A stretch of 64,000 nucleotides of DNA from JAEINY01 sp942490535 (GTDB lineage Bacteria; Bacteroidota; Bacteroidia; Bacteroidales; Marinilabiliaceae), in NCBI GenBank assembly GCA_942490535.1, contig CALNXQ010000004.1:62001-126000 (forward strand), given 5' to 3'. The translations under genes and the position numbers were made by a program. Positions 1 through 8,604 of the stretch are shown here, in pieces. The notes under the pieces were generated by a model. That model was not told the origin of the DNA. It did no database searches and saw only the letters and a program-made list of their open reading frames with translations. Position 1 is the first letter of the stretch. Each line of letters begins with the position of its first letter.

Positions 1-558
1 GGATTAGCAACGGTTGCTAACCGATCGGATGTATTGGCCATGCAATCAGGGACAGAAGCGTATAAACAGATGGAGCGCAGTAGCTTGATGAAATTTGCAC
101 CGCGCATCAATGCGTTTGGGACCTACAATTTATATGATTCTCAATTTCCGGGAACCGATGTGGACAGCTGGATGGTAGGCGTAAAGTTGCAATGGCGCAT
201 TTTCAACGGCGGACAGAACCTGGGGAAATATCAGAAGTCAAAAGCTGAATTTCATCATGCACAGTTGGCTTACAACGAATATCTGGATAAGGGCAACATG
301 GAATTGGTTCAGGCCCGTCGGCAAATAACGGTGGCGGAGAGTCAGCTTTTTACCTATGAAATGGCTGCTCAACAAGCCGGTGAATCACTTCGTATCCGAA
401 TCAATCGTTTTGAACAAGGATTAGAACGGACTTCAGACCTGTTAATGGCAGAGGCCAAATCGGCGGAGAGCGCGTTAAAACATTTGAATGCGATCTACAA
501 TTTTAATGTAGCCGTTTTTAAATACCAGTTACTGGCGTCCGAATCTTCTATCAAATAA
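1..558 (+). CDS. TolC-family outer membrane efflux protein, C-terminal part
   Basis: The reading frame is open at the window edge, so only about the last 185 residues are present. The sequence is rich in amphipathic helix with the pattern of an outer membrane efflux protein: a beta-strand stretch ending in WRIFNGG, a typical TolC-family turn, then long heptad-like helices (residues about 70-170). TolC-type proteins form the trimeric outer membrane channel of tripartite efflux pumps. The adaptor and RND pump genes follow directly on the same strand, which supports this as the channel of that system. The substrate cannot be read from the sequence. The true start lies upstream of the window. Confidence 0.85.
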   Translation, partial: GLATVANRSDVLAMQSGTEAYKQMERSSLMKFAPRINAFGTYNLYDSQFPGTDVDSWMVGVKLQWRIFNGGQNLGKYQKSKAEFHHAQLAYNEYLDKGNMELVQARRQITVAESQLFTYEMAAQQAGESLRIRINRFEQGLERTSDLLMAEAKSAESALKHLNAIYNFNVAVFKYQLLASESSIK

Positions 559-619
559 TCCGGAATAGTAAGTATTCATGGATTTCAATCATCGAAAAAA
601 ATTAGAAAACTCAATAATT

Positions 620-1693
620 ATGAAAGTGAAGAAAGTATCATTTTTTCTGTTAGCTGCCGGAATGTTATTTCAGGCTTGTAGCCATGGGGAAACAGAAGAA
701 ACAAAATCGGCTCAAATTACCGTTACGGTTCAGGAAGTAAAAGCGGTAGAAGTACCGAAAGCATTTAGTTACTCCGGTACGGTAGCCTCGGTGAAACAAT
801 CCACTTTAAGTACCCGCCTGATGGGGCAGATTGATCAGGTTTTAGTGCACGAAGGCGATAAAGTGGAGAAAGGGCAATTGTTGTTAGCGCTTCGGAGCAA
901 CGACATTTTGGCCAGACAAATGCAAGTGGAGGCCAATATCGTGGAGGTGACTGCTGCTTATAAGAATGCTGAAGCAGATATGAAGCGCATTTCCAACTTG
1001 TATGAAAGTAAAAGTGCCACCCAAAAGGAATTTGACGATACACGGACACACTTTGAAATGATGCAGGCCAAACTGAATGCCGTCAATAAGGCCAAAGCCG
1101 AAGTTACAGAGATGCTGACCTATGCCAATATCCGTGCACCTTATGCCGGTGTTGTCACCACCCGATTTGTTGATGCGGGTGACATGGCCAATCCGGGCAT
1201 GCCCCTGGTGGCCATTGAAGCACCTGGTTTATTTGAAGTGAATGCATTTATTCCTGAATCGGAAATTCATCTGATTGAACGCAACGATACAGTAAATGTC
1301 ATATTGAATGGTGTTCAGGGAGCCATTGCCGGCTTGGTGTCACGCATCAGTCCTTCCAGCCGGTTTTCGGGAGCCCAGTTTGAAGCCCGTATCGTGTTGC
1401 TGCCCGAAGCACATCAAACAAGGGCGATTCGCAGTGGCACCTTTGCTCATGTAAATCTTTACAAAGGAATCGAAAAAAAGGTATTGGTGGCGGAATCACT
1501 AATCATTGATCGGGGACAGCTGACCGGGGTCTGGACGGTGAGTCAAACAGGTGAAGCCTTATTGAGATGGGTGCGCCTGGGAAAACAGTATGCGGAAGGG
1601 ATTGAAATACTGGCCGGCATTAAAAATGGGGACCGCTTAATTCTTCAGAGCGAAGGTCGTTTGCATGATGGGGCCTCATTGCAGATTAATTAA
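620..1693 (+). CDS. Efflux RND transporter periplasmic adaptor (HlyD/MFP family) lipoprotein
   Basis: This 357-residue membrane fusion protein should link the inner membrane RND pump to the TolC-like channel. I chose the ATG at 620 because it begins a lipoprotein signal (MKVKKVSFFLLAAGMLFQAC) whose lipobox cysteine is residue 20; an upstream in-frame ATG at 578 would bury that signal behind 14 polar residues. After the signal come a lipoyl-like half (GQIDQVLVHEGDKVEKGQLL, about 65-90), a helical hairpin (about 95-160), the second lipoyl half (IRAPYAGVVTTRFVDAGD) and beta-barrel and membrane-proximal domains. It lies between the channel and pump genes in an apparent operon. Confidence 0.9.
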   Translation: MKVKKVSFFLLAAGMLFQACSHGETEETKSAQITVTVQEVKAVEVPKAFSYSGTVASVKQSTLSTRLMGQIDQVLVHEGDKVEKGQLLLALRSNDILARQMQVEANIVEVTAAYKNAEADMKRISNLYESKSATQKEFDDTRTHFEMMQAKLNAVNKAKAEVTEMLTYANIRAPYAGVVTTRFVDAGDMANPGMPLVAIEAPGLFEVNAFIPESEIHLIERNDTVNVILNGVQGAIAGLVSRISPSSRFSGAQFEARIVLLPEAHQTRAIRSGTFAHVNLYKGIEKKVLVAESLIIDRGQLTGVWTVSQTGEALLRWVRLGKQYAEGIEILAGIKNGDRLILQSEGRLHDGASLQIN

Positions 1694-1838
1694 TGTTGAC
1701 CAGTTACTTATCGCACGCATTGAAATCAAAAGATAACAGATGAAACGTCCATGATTAAAGAATTATTAACTCACTCACGAGAATGATTTTTTAATCATGG
1801 TAAGTTCCATACAACCAGGGAACTCTAAAATTTACCGT

Positions 1839-4800
1839 ATGAAAACAGGATTTGCCGGGTCAATTGCCCGTTTATTTATAAAATCAAAACTGACACCACT
1901 GTTAATGGTCGCTTTCATGATCATCGGGGTGTACAGTTCATATCTGACTCCCAGGGAGGAAGAGCCTCAAATTGACGTACCCATTGCCGATGTCTTTTTC
2001 CAATATCCGGGAGCCAGTCCACAAGAGGTGGAGTCACGCATTGTGAAACCCATTGAAAAGATCATCTCCAATGTCAAAGGTGTGGAATATGTCTATTCGC
2101 AATCTTTGCCGGAGCAGGCTATGCTGATTGTTCAGTTTTACGTGGGTGAAGATGTGGAGCGTAGTTTGGTGAAGCTCTACAATGAAATCATGAAAAACAT
2201 GGATCAGATGCCGGTCGGCTTATCCATGCCTTTGGTGAAAACACGATCCATTGATGATGTGCCGGCGATGGGCCTCACTTTGTGGAGTGAAACCTATTCG
2301 GATTACCAGTTAAAGCGCGTAGCGCAGGAGCTGAATTCGGAGATTGAAAAAATAACCGATGTGGCTGAAACTAAACTTCTGGGTGGCCGGAACCGGGAAA
2401 TACGGGTGGTATTAGACCGGGATAAAATGGCGGCTTTCAAGGTTGATCCCTTACAGTTATCTCAACACCTGCAGGCCGCCAATCAGCAAGTATCTTCCGG
2501 CTCTTTTAACCAGGGCGATAAGGAATACCTGGTGCAAACGGGAAAATTTTTGGAATCATCCGATGAAATTGCGAATCTGATTATCGGTATCCATCAAAAT
2601 GCCCCGGTCTATTTGCATCAGGTGGCGAATGTGGAGGATGGCCCGGCTTTGCCCACTTCTTATGTGGCCTTTGGCTACGGTCAGGCGAGTGAAGAAAAGG
2701 AACTTTATCCCGGCGAATATAGTGCTGTTACCATTTCGGTGGCCAAGCGCAGAGGGGCCGATGCCATGCGCTTATCCGAACAAATCATGAATAAGGTAGA
2801 GATTTTGCAAGGCGATTTGATTCCGGCAGATATCAACGTAGCAGTTACCCGGAATTATGGTGAAACCGCTTCGGATAAAGTAGGCGAGTTGTTGATGCAC
2901 CTGCTGGGCGCCATTGTGGCGGTCACCATTGTGGTGATGCTGGCCATGGGATGGCGTGGTGGTTTGGTGGTCTTTATTTCGGTACCCATCACCTTTGCAC
3001 TGACCATGTTCAGTTATTATTTCATGGATTATACCTTGAATCGCATCACCTTGTTTGCACTGGTTTTTGTCACCGGTATTGTCGTGGATGATTCCATCAT
3101 CATTGCTGAAAACATGCACCGGCATTTCAAGATGAAACAATTGCCGTTCTGGCAAGCCGCGCTGCGGTCCATTGATGAAGTGGGGAATCCAACCATCCTG
3201 GCCACCTTTACGGTTATTGCCGCTGTGATCCCCATGGTATTTGTATCGGGCATGATGGGACCTTACATGAGTCCAATGCCCATTGGCGCTTCCATTGCCA
3301 TGATCTTTTCCTTATTGGTAGCTTTGATGATCACGCCCTGGTTGGCCTATCGCTTGTTGAAGCACGATGATACGAATGACGACGAAACGGAATATGCGCT
3401 GGAGAAAACGTTCATCTATAAATGGTACAATAAATCCATGCGTCCCATGATTGAAAGTTCCGTGAAACGTTGGGTTTTCATCATCGGCGTCACCGTTTTA
3501 TTATTTGGATCGGCCAGTTTATTCCTGTTTAAGGCCGTCACCGTGAAGATTCTTCCATTCGATAATAAGAATGAGTTTCAGGTGGTGATTGACATGCCCG
3601 AAGGAACCACCCTGGAGCAAACCGCCAATGTAACCAAAGAGTTGGCTGCTTATTTACGCAATCATGAGATGGTGACCAATTATCAAACCTATGTGGGGGC
3701 ATCCGCACCTATTAATTTCAATGGTTTGGTGCGTCATTACGATCTGCGACGTGGATCAAACGTGGCTGATATACAAGTGAACCTGGTATCCAAAGGGGAT
3801 CGCGATTTACAGAGTCATGACATCGCCAAAGAATTGCGACCTGCCCTGCAGAAAATAGGTCAGGCTTATCAGGCCAATGTAAAAGTGGTGGAAGTACCAC
3901 CCGGACCGCCGGTCATGTCTACTTTAGTGGCTGAAATCTATGGTCCTGACTACGCCTCACAGCGGGAAGTGGCCAGCCAGGTGAAGGACCTGTTTGCCAG
4001 TACCGAAAGTGTGGTGGATGTGGATTGGATGATGGAAGATGATTATGAAGAATACCGCTTTGATGTGGATAAAGAAAAGGCCATGTTGGCCGGCATTGCA
4101 CCTCAGCAGATTGTTTATGCCGTGAATATGGCCCTGCGTGGAGCCCGGGTGTCACAATTATATGCCGAGAATGATCATGACCAGGTGGGCATCACTCTAC
4201 GTTTGGAAGAGCATAACCGCACCAACGTGGATGATTTGCGCAAAATCAGCCTCATGTCGGCGCATGGCGAAATGGTGGCCATTGGGGATTTGGTGAATAT
4301 AGCAAAAGTCATCAAGGAGAAAAGCATCTTCCGGAAGAATCAAAAGCAGGTGGTGTATGTCACAGCGGATGTGGCCGGTGAGTTGGAGAGTCCGGTGTAT
4401 GCCATCATGGATATGTCGGATCGTCTGGATGAAATCAAGTTGCCCCAGGGGTATGCCATTAACGAATACTACAACGGACAACCCTTTTCCGAAACGGATT
4501 ATGGCTTGAAATGGGATGGTGAGTGGCAGATTACCTATGAAGTGTTCCGCGATTTGGGAACGGCTTTCGCGGTGGTGTTGGTCATCATCTATATGTTGAT
4601 CGTGGGCTGGTTCCAAAACCTGAAAGTACCCTTTGTGATGATGGTGGCCATTCCGCTGTCGCTGGTGGGAATTGTGCTGGGCCATTGGATGCTGAATGCC
4701 TTTTTCACCGCTACTTCCATGATTGGAATGATCGCCCTGGCCGGTATCATGGTCCGAAACTCCATCCTGCTCATCGACTTTGTGAATATCCGTCTGGCGG

Positions 4801-5081
4801 AAGGGGTACCCCTTCGGGAGGCCGTGATTGAAGCGGGAGCAGTGCGGACAACGCCTATTTTATTGACGGCCGGAACCGTCGTAATCGGTGCCGTGGTGAT
4901 TCTGTTCGATCCCATTTTCCAGGGACTGGCCATTTCGTTGATGGGGGGTACCATCGCCTCCACCTTTTTGACCTTGCTCATTGTGCCGTTGATCTTCTAT
5001 ATGACAGAACGCAAAAAGTACGAAAAGGAAGAAGGTGTGGAATCGAAACCGAAGGAAGAAGTAGTCGAGCAGCACAACTAA
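1839..5081 (+). CDS. Efflux RND transporter permease subunit (AcrB family)
   Basis: This inner membrane proton-driven drug or metabolite exporter is 1080 residues from the ATG at 1839, close to the usual AcrB-type length of about 1040. The family architecture is visible: an N-terminal membrane helix, a large periplasmic porter domain, a six-helix block, a second periplasmic domain and a final helix block. The proton-relay aspartates are seen in TM4 as VVDDSI (near residue 415). An in-frame ATG at 1797 would add 14 residues before the helix and looks less likely. It follows the adaptor gene by about 145 bp and completes a tripartite pump. The hydrophobic pore pattern suggests organic substrates rather than metals, but this is weak. 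Confidence 0.9.
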   Translation: MKTGFAGSIARLFIKSKLTPLLMVAFMIIGVYSSYLTPREEEPQIDVPIADVFFQYPGASPQEVESRIVKPIEKIISNVKGVEYVYSQSLPEQAMLIVQFYVGEDVERSLVKLYNEIMKNMDQMPVGLSMPLVKTRSIDDVPAMGLTLWSETYSDYQLKRVAQELNSEIEKITDVAETKLLGGRNREIRVVLDRDKMAAFKVDPLQLSQHLQAANQQVSSGSFNQGDKEYLVQTGKFLESSDEIANLIIGIHQNAPVYLHQVANVEDGPALPTSYVAFGYGQASEEKELYPGEYSAVTISVAKRRGADAMRLSEQIMNKVEILQGDLIPADINVAVTRNYGETASDKVGELLMHLLGAIVAVTIVVMLAMGWRGGLVVFISVPITFALTMFSYYFMDYTLNRITLFALVFVTGIVVDDSIIIAENMHRHFKMKQLPFWQAALRSIDEVGNPTILATFTVIAAVIPMVFVSGMMGPYMSPMPIGASIAMIFSLLVALMITPWLAYRLLKHDDTNDDETEYALEKTFIYKWYNKSMRPMIESSVKRWVFIIGVTVLLFGSASLFLFKAVTVKILPFDNKNEFQVVIDMPEGTTLEQTANVTKELAAYLRNHEMVTNYQTYVGASAPINFNGLVRHYDLRRGSNVADIQVNLVSKGDRDLQSHDIAKELRPALQKIGQAYQANVKVVEVPPGPPVMSTLVAEIYGPDYASQREVASQVKDLFASTESVVDVDWMMEDDYEEYRFDVDKEKAMLAGIAPQQIVYAVNMALRGARVSQLYAENDHDQVGITLRLEEHNRTNVDDLRKISLMSAHGEMVAIGDLVNIAKVIKEKSIFRKNQKQVVYVTADVAGELESPVYAIMDMSDRLDEIKLPQGYAINEYYNGQPFSETDYGLKWDGEWQITYEVFRDLGTAFAVVLVIIYMLIVGWFQNLKVPFVMMVAIPLSLVGIVLGHWMLNAFFTATSMIGMIALAGIMVRNSILLIDFVNIRLAEGVPLREAVIEAGAVRTTPILLTAGTVVIGAVVILFDPIFQGLAISLMGGTIASTFLTLLIVPLIFYMTERKKYEKEEGVESKPKEEVVEQHN

Positions 5082-5147
5082 ATTAGTGTAATGAGGGTGA
5101 GTGAGGCTTACCTTCATTATAATTTATCCATTTGAAATCAAAATAAA

Positions 5148-5453
5148 ATGAAACTCCTGGTAGCAATAACAGTGGCCGAATACAGAGAGCAACTGGAACA
5201 GTTTTTCAGTCAACATCAGGTTGGCTTTTACAATGAATTTGAATTGAATGGCGTTCGTAAAATGGAAAAACCGCCCCATCGGGTGGGCAACTGGTTTGGA
5301 CAGGGACGAGCCCCCATTAACAACATTGCTTTTTTCTCCGTGGTGGACGATGAGCAGGCTGATAATCTATTAATTGATTTGATGCAGTGCAAGAAAGAGA
5401 TGCCCGACTGTGACATGCATGCTTATGTAGTAAATGTGGAGAAAGGTGTCTGA
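5148..5453 (+). CDS. Small PII-like/ferredoxin-fold hypothetical protein
   Basis: This 101-residue protein has no signal peptide. It begins MKLLVAITVAEYREQLEQFF, a beta-strand/helix start like PII-type or DUF3240-type small proteins, and ends with DMHAYVVNVEKGV, a final strand. I infer a PII-like alpha/beta fold and cytosolic location. It starts 66 bp after the RND pump gene, and small PII-like proteins are known next to efflux operons, where a regulatory or sensing role is suspected. Residues such as C84 and C91 and several histidines could bind metal, but no known site motif is clear. The family name is uncertain; the reality of the gene is well supported by its position and protein-like composition. 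Confidence 0.6.
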   Translation: MKLLVAITVAEYREQLEQFFSQHQVGFYNEFELNGVRKMEKPPHRVGNWFGQGRAPINNIAFFSVVDDEQADNLLIDLMQCKKEMPDCDMHAYVVNVEKGV

Positions 5454-5497
5454 AACGCGCCCTACTATTTTTCACCCCTCTATTTGGAGTCAAAATC

Positions 5498-5644
5498 ATG
5501 GAAAAAGAAGAAATTAAAAAGAGTTTTATCGATGAAAAGGAACGTGCTCAGGTGAACCGGGAAGTTCGGGATGAGCAGGTGAAGGAGCACTATACGCTGG
5601 AAGATGATTGTCAGGCTAAAGAGTTGTTGCCCCTTTTTGTTTAA
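5498..5644 (+). CDS. Very small hypothetical protein (48 aa)
   Basis: This short ORF lies between the PII-like gene and the DUF2892 gene on the same strand. It starts MEKEEIKKSFIDEKERAQ and ends KELLPLFV. Most of the protein is highly charged helix with a hydrophobic end, and it has one cysteine (about residue 38). A TTTGGAG sequence about 13 bp upstream could serve as a weak ribosome site. I recognise no family. The tight spacing (44 bp after one gene, 25 bp before the next) and the coding-like amino acid composition suggest a real small gene of the efflux operon, but homologues would be needed for proof. Confidence 0.4.
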   Translation: MEKEEIKKSFIDEKERAQVNREVRDEQVKEHYTLEDDCQAKELLPLFV

Positions 5645-5669
5645 TTACTAATTAAAATAACACGTAAAT

Positions 5670-5855
5670 ATGCAAGAACGAATTGTGAGAGCGGTGGCTG
5701 GAATCCTTATTCTCCTCAGTATAGTACTGACCATTACGGTGCATGTAAATTGGTTGTATTTAACAGGTTTTGTGGGGCTTAATTTGTTACAATCATCGTT
5801 GACCAAATGGTGTTTAATGAACGATATTTTAACAAAGCTAGGAGTACCCAAGTAG
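5670..5855 (+). CDS. DUF2892 (YgaP-type transmembrane) family membrane protein
   Basis: This 61-residue protein has two hydrophobic segments (about residues 5-25 and 28-48) separated by a tight turn. It matches the small DUF2892 inner membrane family: an RIVRAVAGILIL start, a GF.GLNLLQSSLT segment and a single conserved-position cysteine in TKWCLMNDIL. DUF2892 domains are related to the membrane part of YgaP and often sit beside sulfur, rhodanese or metal-linked genes. Here it is the last gene of the RND operon and is followed by a strong terminator. Its function is unknown. Confidence 0.7.
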   Translation: MQERIVRAVAGILILLSIVLTITVHVNWLYLTGFVGLNLLQSSLTKWCLMNDILTKLGVPK

Positions 5856-5877
5856 ATACCCCTTTTTTGTTTTTTGT

Positions 5878-5911
5878 AAACCGGTAGCAATTGATGTTAC
5901 CGGTTTTTTAA
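5878..5911 (+). terminator. Rho-independent terminator after the efflux operon
   Basis: A perfect 9-bp inverted repeat (AAACCGGTA at 5878-5886 and TACCGGTTT at 5898-5906) with an 11-base loop is followed by a T-run. It lies 23 bp after the DUF2892 stop codon and should end the efflux operon. Confidence 0.8.
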
Positions 5912-5921
5912 GTCACCATCG

Positions 5922-6200
5922 CGGTCACCGGATGAAATGGTCCGGTCGCCATGGCATCATTTGTTTGGCCGACCGGAAGGCCTCACCCGTCGACCGGAAG
6001 GGGTTCCTCTGCGACCGGAAGGGTTGACCCTGCCGACCGGAGGGGGTACTTGGCCGACCGGAAAGGGTGCCACGGCAACCGGAGCTGGTCCCTGACCAAC
6101 CGGAGAGCCTGCCCCGGCAACCGGAAGCACTCACGCCGCAACCGCAGCTGTGATACCAGTTACCCGAGTTGTTAACTGACGAACCGGAAGTCTTTACTGT
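5922..6200. repeat. Array of degenerate 21-bp-period CCGG-centred repeats
   Basis: The core GACCGG or AACCGG recurs at 5971, 5992, 6013, 6035, 6056, 6077, 6098, 6119, 6140 (AACCGC), 6161 (degenerate) and 6182, so the spacing is 21 bp with one 22-bp step. A related CGGTCACC/CGGTCGCC pair at 5922 and 5943 is also 21 bp apart. Only the core is conserved; the rest of each unit varies, so this is not a simple tandem duplication and not a CRISPR array. The GC content is visibly higher than in neighbouring genes. Open frames cross the array on both strands, but the one-base slip at 6013-6035 changes the encoded heptapeptide (SG- to FRS-type), which argues for DNA- or RNA-level rather than protein-level function. 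Confidence 0.75.
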
Positions 6201-6299
6201 TTGTCCGCGGTTATGGGCCGGTTTACCAGGAGTCATTTAATGATTCGATTTCTTCTCTTATCTTTAAGGCTTGTATCCCATTTAAATTATTAGGCTGAA

Positions 6300-6638
6300 A
6301 TGAAGAAATCACTATTCCCCCCTATTATCAACGGTCATCCGCAAGCCGATATTCCAATTGATGGCTTGCAATCCAGGTTACTACAAGCCGGTGATCAACA
6401 ACTTATTTTCATGGAATTTGACGAAGGGTTTGAAATTCCGGATCATAGCCATGAGGCCCAATGGGGTGTGGTGCTGGAGGGAGAAATGGAGTTGACTGTT
6501 GAGGGCGAAGTGAAAGCCTTGAAAAAGGGTGATTCCTATTTCATCCCCAAGGATGTTGTCCATTCGGCACGCATCAAAAAAGGGTATAAAGACCTGACTT
6601 TGTTTGATCAGAAAGATCGATATCAACCAAAGAAATAG
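6300..6638 (+). CDS. Cupin domain protein
   Basis: This 112-residue single-domain cupin has the expected beta-barrel motifs. The first motif is DHSHEAQWGVVLEGEMEL (H49 and H51 as likely metal ligands) and the second is KKGDSYFIPKDVVHSA (H88). Small cupins of this type bind a metal or small ligand and may act as isomerases, dioxygenases or sensors. No substrate can be assigned. It stands alone on the plus strand after the repeat array, with no signal peptide, so it is cytosolic. Confidence 0.8.
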   Translation: MKKSLFPPIINGHPQADIPIDGLQSRLLQAGDQQLIFMEFDEGFEIPDHSHEAQWGVVLEGEMELTVEGEVKALKKGDSYFIPKDVVHSARIKKGYKDLTLFDQKDRYQPKK

Positions 6639-6710
6639 TATCTTAAAGCCTGAAAAGCGCACGTGGAGGCGATAATAGAGCGGTGGCGAAAACCCAATCA
6701 ATTCCCAGGT

Positions 6711-7328
6711 ATGAAAATCAGGTTACTGCCAATTATTGGATTACTTTTTTCTGTTGCAGGGTGGGCGCAGGTTTTTAAGGAAAACAGCGCCGGTATTGTG
6801 TTTCTAAAATGCGAACGGGCTCACTCGTATGAGCTGGAGATTGTATTTCCCCTTGATTTTGTGTCGGGTATCAGTGCCGATGCCCTCTGTTCCAAATTCA
6901 AAACCACTTATCCCGGTGTTTATAATGAAAATGGCATTGAATTGGTAGATGCCAAAGGGAAGCTGGGAGAGATTAAGTGGACCAATTACATCTTTAAAAT
7001 GTGGTGCGAAAAGGATGCCGGGTTTCAATATCGACCCACTTTTACGGGAGAAATCTCCAAATCGGATTTAAAACGACCCTTGAAGCCCGTGCGTTATTAC
7101 GATATTGCCTGCTTTGCCCTCATCCATCGCCGAAGTGATAAAAGCCCTTCTAATGATTCGCAAAATAAGCCAATTCTGATGGCGGGTGATACGGATGCCA
7201 ATGGCCAGGCAGATATCTGGCTTTGGCTGAAAGCGGATGAATTTCATAACTGTGAGGGGGATAAAGATTCCATTGTAATCATGGAATATCAGCACAAAAC
7301 CTTTGAGATGAATTGTTGTGGGTATTGA
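6711..7328 (+). CDS. Secreted hypothetical protein
   Basis: From the ATG at 6711 the product is 205 residues and begins with a clean Sec signal peptide (MKIRLLPIIGLLFSVAGWAQ). An in-frame ATG at 6663 would place 16 charged residues ahead of it and is less likely. The mature part contains a C-terminal stretch DTDANGQADIWLWLKADE, which resembles a calcium-binding dockerin or EF-hand-like loop (D.D.NGQAD), and several cysteines including a final pair (NCCGY). I recognise no family. A periplasmic or cell-surface location is likely. It is not obviously in an operon with either cupin. Confidence 0.6.
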   Translation: MKIRLLPIIGLLFSVAGWAQVFKENSAGIVFLKCERAHSYELEIVFPLDFVSGISADALCSKFKTTYPGVYNENGIELVDAKGKLGEIKWTNYIFKMWCEKDAGFQYRPTFTGEISKSDLKRPLKPVRYYDIACFALIHRRSDKSPSNDSQNKPILMAGDTDANGQADIWLWLKADEFHNCEGDKDSIVIMEYQHKTFEMNCCGY

Positions 7329-7423
7329 CATGAAGTCCCCCTTCAGCTTGGTGTGACAACTTTTTTTCAGGCGGATTGTTTGGTTTATAAAGTATTCTTA
7401 TTTACCGACATAAACCAATCACA

Positions 7424-7765
7424 ATGAAACAAGCATCCCTTCTGGCAGATTTAAAATATGGCGACGAGCGGCCAGCGATTTCCGTATTATTCGAAAGTCA
7501 AACATCTAAGGAGATCCGCATTTTGTTTAATGCGGGTCAAATCATGAAAGAGCATCAAACAACCTATCCCATTACAGTGGAGCTATTCGATGGCACCCTC
7601 GATTTTGGTGTGGATGGGGCCATTCATCACCTTCACAAAGGAGATATCCTGACCCTTGAGGCCAATGTGCCACATGACTTGAAAGCCCTATCGGATTGCA
7701 TTGTCCGATTAACCCTGGCTAAAGGCGATTTGGTTCAACGGGTGGTTGGGGTCGCGAAATCGTGA
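7424..7765 (+). CDS. Cupin-fold protein
   Basis: This 113-residue protein has the cupin strand pattern with IRILFNAGQIMKEHQTTYPI and HLHKGDILTLEANVPHDL. H44 and H84 occupy the positions of the usual metal-binding histidines, but the HxH pair of the first cupin motif is reduced to a single histidine, so metal binding may differ from classical cupins. It is likely cytosolic. The neighbouring gene at 6300 is a different cupin; the two are not close duplicates. Confidence 0.7.
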   Translation: MKQASLLADLKYGDERPAISVLFESQTSKEIRILFNAGQIMKEHQTTYPITVELFDGTLDFGVDGAIHHLHKGDILTLEANVPHDLKALSDCIVRLTLAKGDLVQRVVGVAKS

Positions 7766-8154
7766 TAGTGTTTAATAGCCTTTTAGCAGCCCAATTTTAT
7801 CAAAAAATGGGACATCCTTTTCAGGAATGTCCTATTCAATAACACTACCACAATGTGGTGATACACTAATAGCCGCGGATGATGATCGAATCATGGCATA
7901 ATCCAGAATGGGGTTTAATTTTACAAGGACTGTGATAATTGGATGCACCTTCCGGATGAACCTGCTTCTCATATGCTGGCACGTGTTAGACTGTTATTAT
8001 AGCTTTGCCCCGTGGTATTGATGATCTCCATCGGAAATAGCGCTTCTGAATCGAATAATAAATAAGGTGGGTGATTCACTTTGTCCTTTTTTTACAATTT
8101 TGCCGAAATTCACCGGCTTAATTTTGTGGTGTTAGTAACTAAAAACAGCACCAA
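7766..8154. other. Intergenic stretch with one hairpin, no gene recognised
   Basis: This 389-bp gap holds an imperfect hairpin at 7809-7833 (GGACATCCT at 7810-7818 against AGGAATGTCC at 7823-7832). Read on the minus strand it is followed by CATTTTTTG, so it has the form of a minus-strand terminator although no intact minus-strand gene lies upstream. A 36-codon minus-strand reading (8079 to 7969, GTG start) could be a gene remnant but has no recognisable domain. Confidence 0.4.
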
Positions 8155-8514
8155 ATGAACAGATTTTTTGAATGGGTGGAAATACCAGCCACTGATTTTA
8201 ACAGAGCAGTGAATTTTTACAATGCAGCCTTTGAGTTGGATTTAAAAACCATGGATTGGGGGACTGAAAAAATGGCGTTCTTTCCCAATGGGGAAGGGGC
8301 TATTTCACAAGCCCCGGATTTTCTGCCTTCTCCCAAGGGCGTATTGGTCAGCATAGGAACAGGTGACCAGTTGGATGCAACCATCCAGCGCATCAAAGAT
8401 TTGGGAAGCGAAATAACCCGGCCAAAAACCAAAATCGAAGCCGAGGGGCGTGGATACTTTGCCACCTTCATCGACAGCGAAGGGAATCAATTGGGATTGT
8501 ATGGCGATAAGTAA
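8155..8514 (+). CDS. VOC family (glyoxalase/bleomycin-resistance-like) protein
   Basis: This 119-residue protein starts MNRFFEWVEIPATDFNRAVN, the classic first beta-alpha-beta module of the vicinal-oxygen-chelate fold, and ends with ATFIDSEGNQLGLYGDK, the typical last strand with the D.EGN.LGL motif. VOC proteins bind metal and small molecules; this one could be a dioxygenase, isomerase or binding protein. The length is normal for a single-chain VOC protein that dimerises. It lies before a divergently functioning but same-strand AraC regulator, which may control it, although this is inference. Confidence 0.85.
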   Translation: MNRFFEWVEIPATDFNRAVNFYNAAFELDLKTMDWGTEKMAFFPNGEGAISQAPDFLPSPKGVLVSIGTGDQLDATIQRIKDLGSEITRPKTKIEAEGRGYFATFIDSEGNQLGLYGDK

Positions 8515-8532
8515 TCATTAAATGGTTTGGAG

Positions 8533-8560
8533 AGAGCTAGAAGCTAGAAGCTGGTAGCTC
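8533..8560. repeat. Short GCTAGAAGCTA repeat
   Basis: Between the VOC and AraC genes, GAGCTAGAAGCTAGAAGCTGGTAGCTC contains overlapping copies of GCTAGAAG and flanking GAGCT/AGCTC inverted ends. A similar repeat occurs at 51121-51160. It may be a small dispersed intergenic repeat. Confidence 0.5.
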
Positions 8561-8604
8561 TTTCTTTTATTTTGTAACTTTACACAGCGATTAAGTCCAT
8601 CCTT

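Noticed and set aside
2772..3155. Histidine-rich minus-strand ORF inside the RND pump gene
   Set aside because: It is antisense to a well-supported pump gene and reflects codon bias of membrane segments.
5922..6200. CRISPR array
   Set aside because: The units share only a six-base core at 21-bp spacing and lack longer exact repeats separated by unique spacers; no cas genes are nearby.
5925..6236. Minus-strand ORF of 103 codons (and a 74-codon plus-strand ORF) through the repeat array
   Set aside because: The heptapeptide periodicity is a by-product of the 21-bp DNA period, and a one-base slip changes the peptide register; no start or ribosome site supports translation.
7969..8079. 36-codon minus-strand reading with a GTG start before a minus-strand terminator-like hairpin
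   Set aside because: Too short, no recognised family; it may be a remnant of a lost gene.
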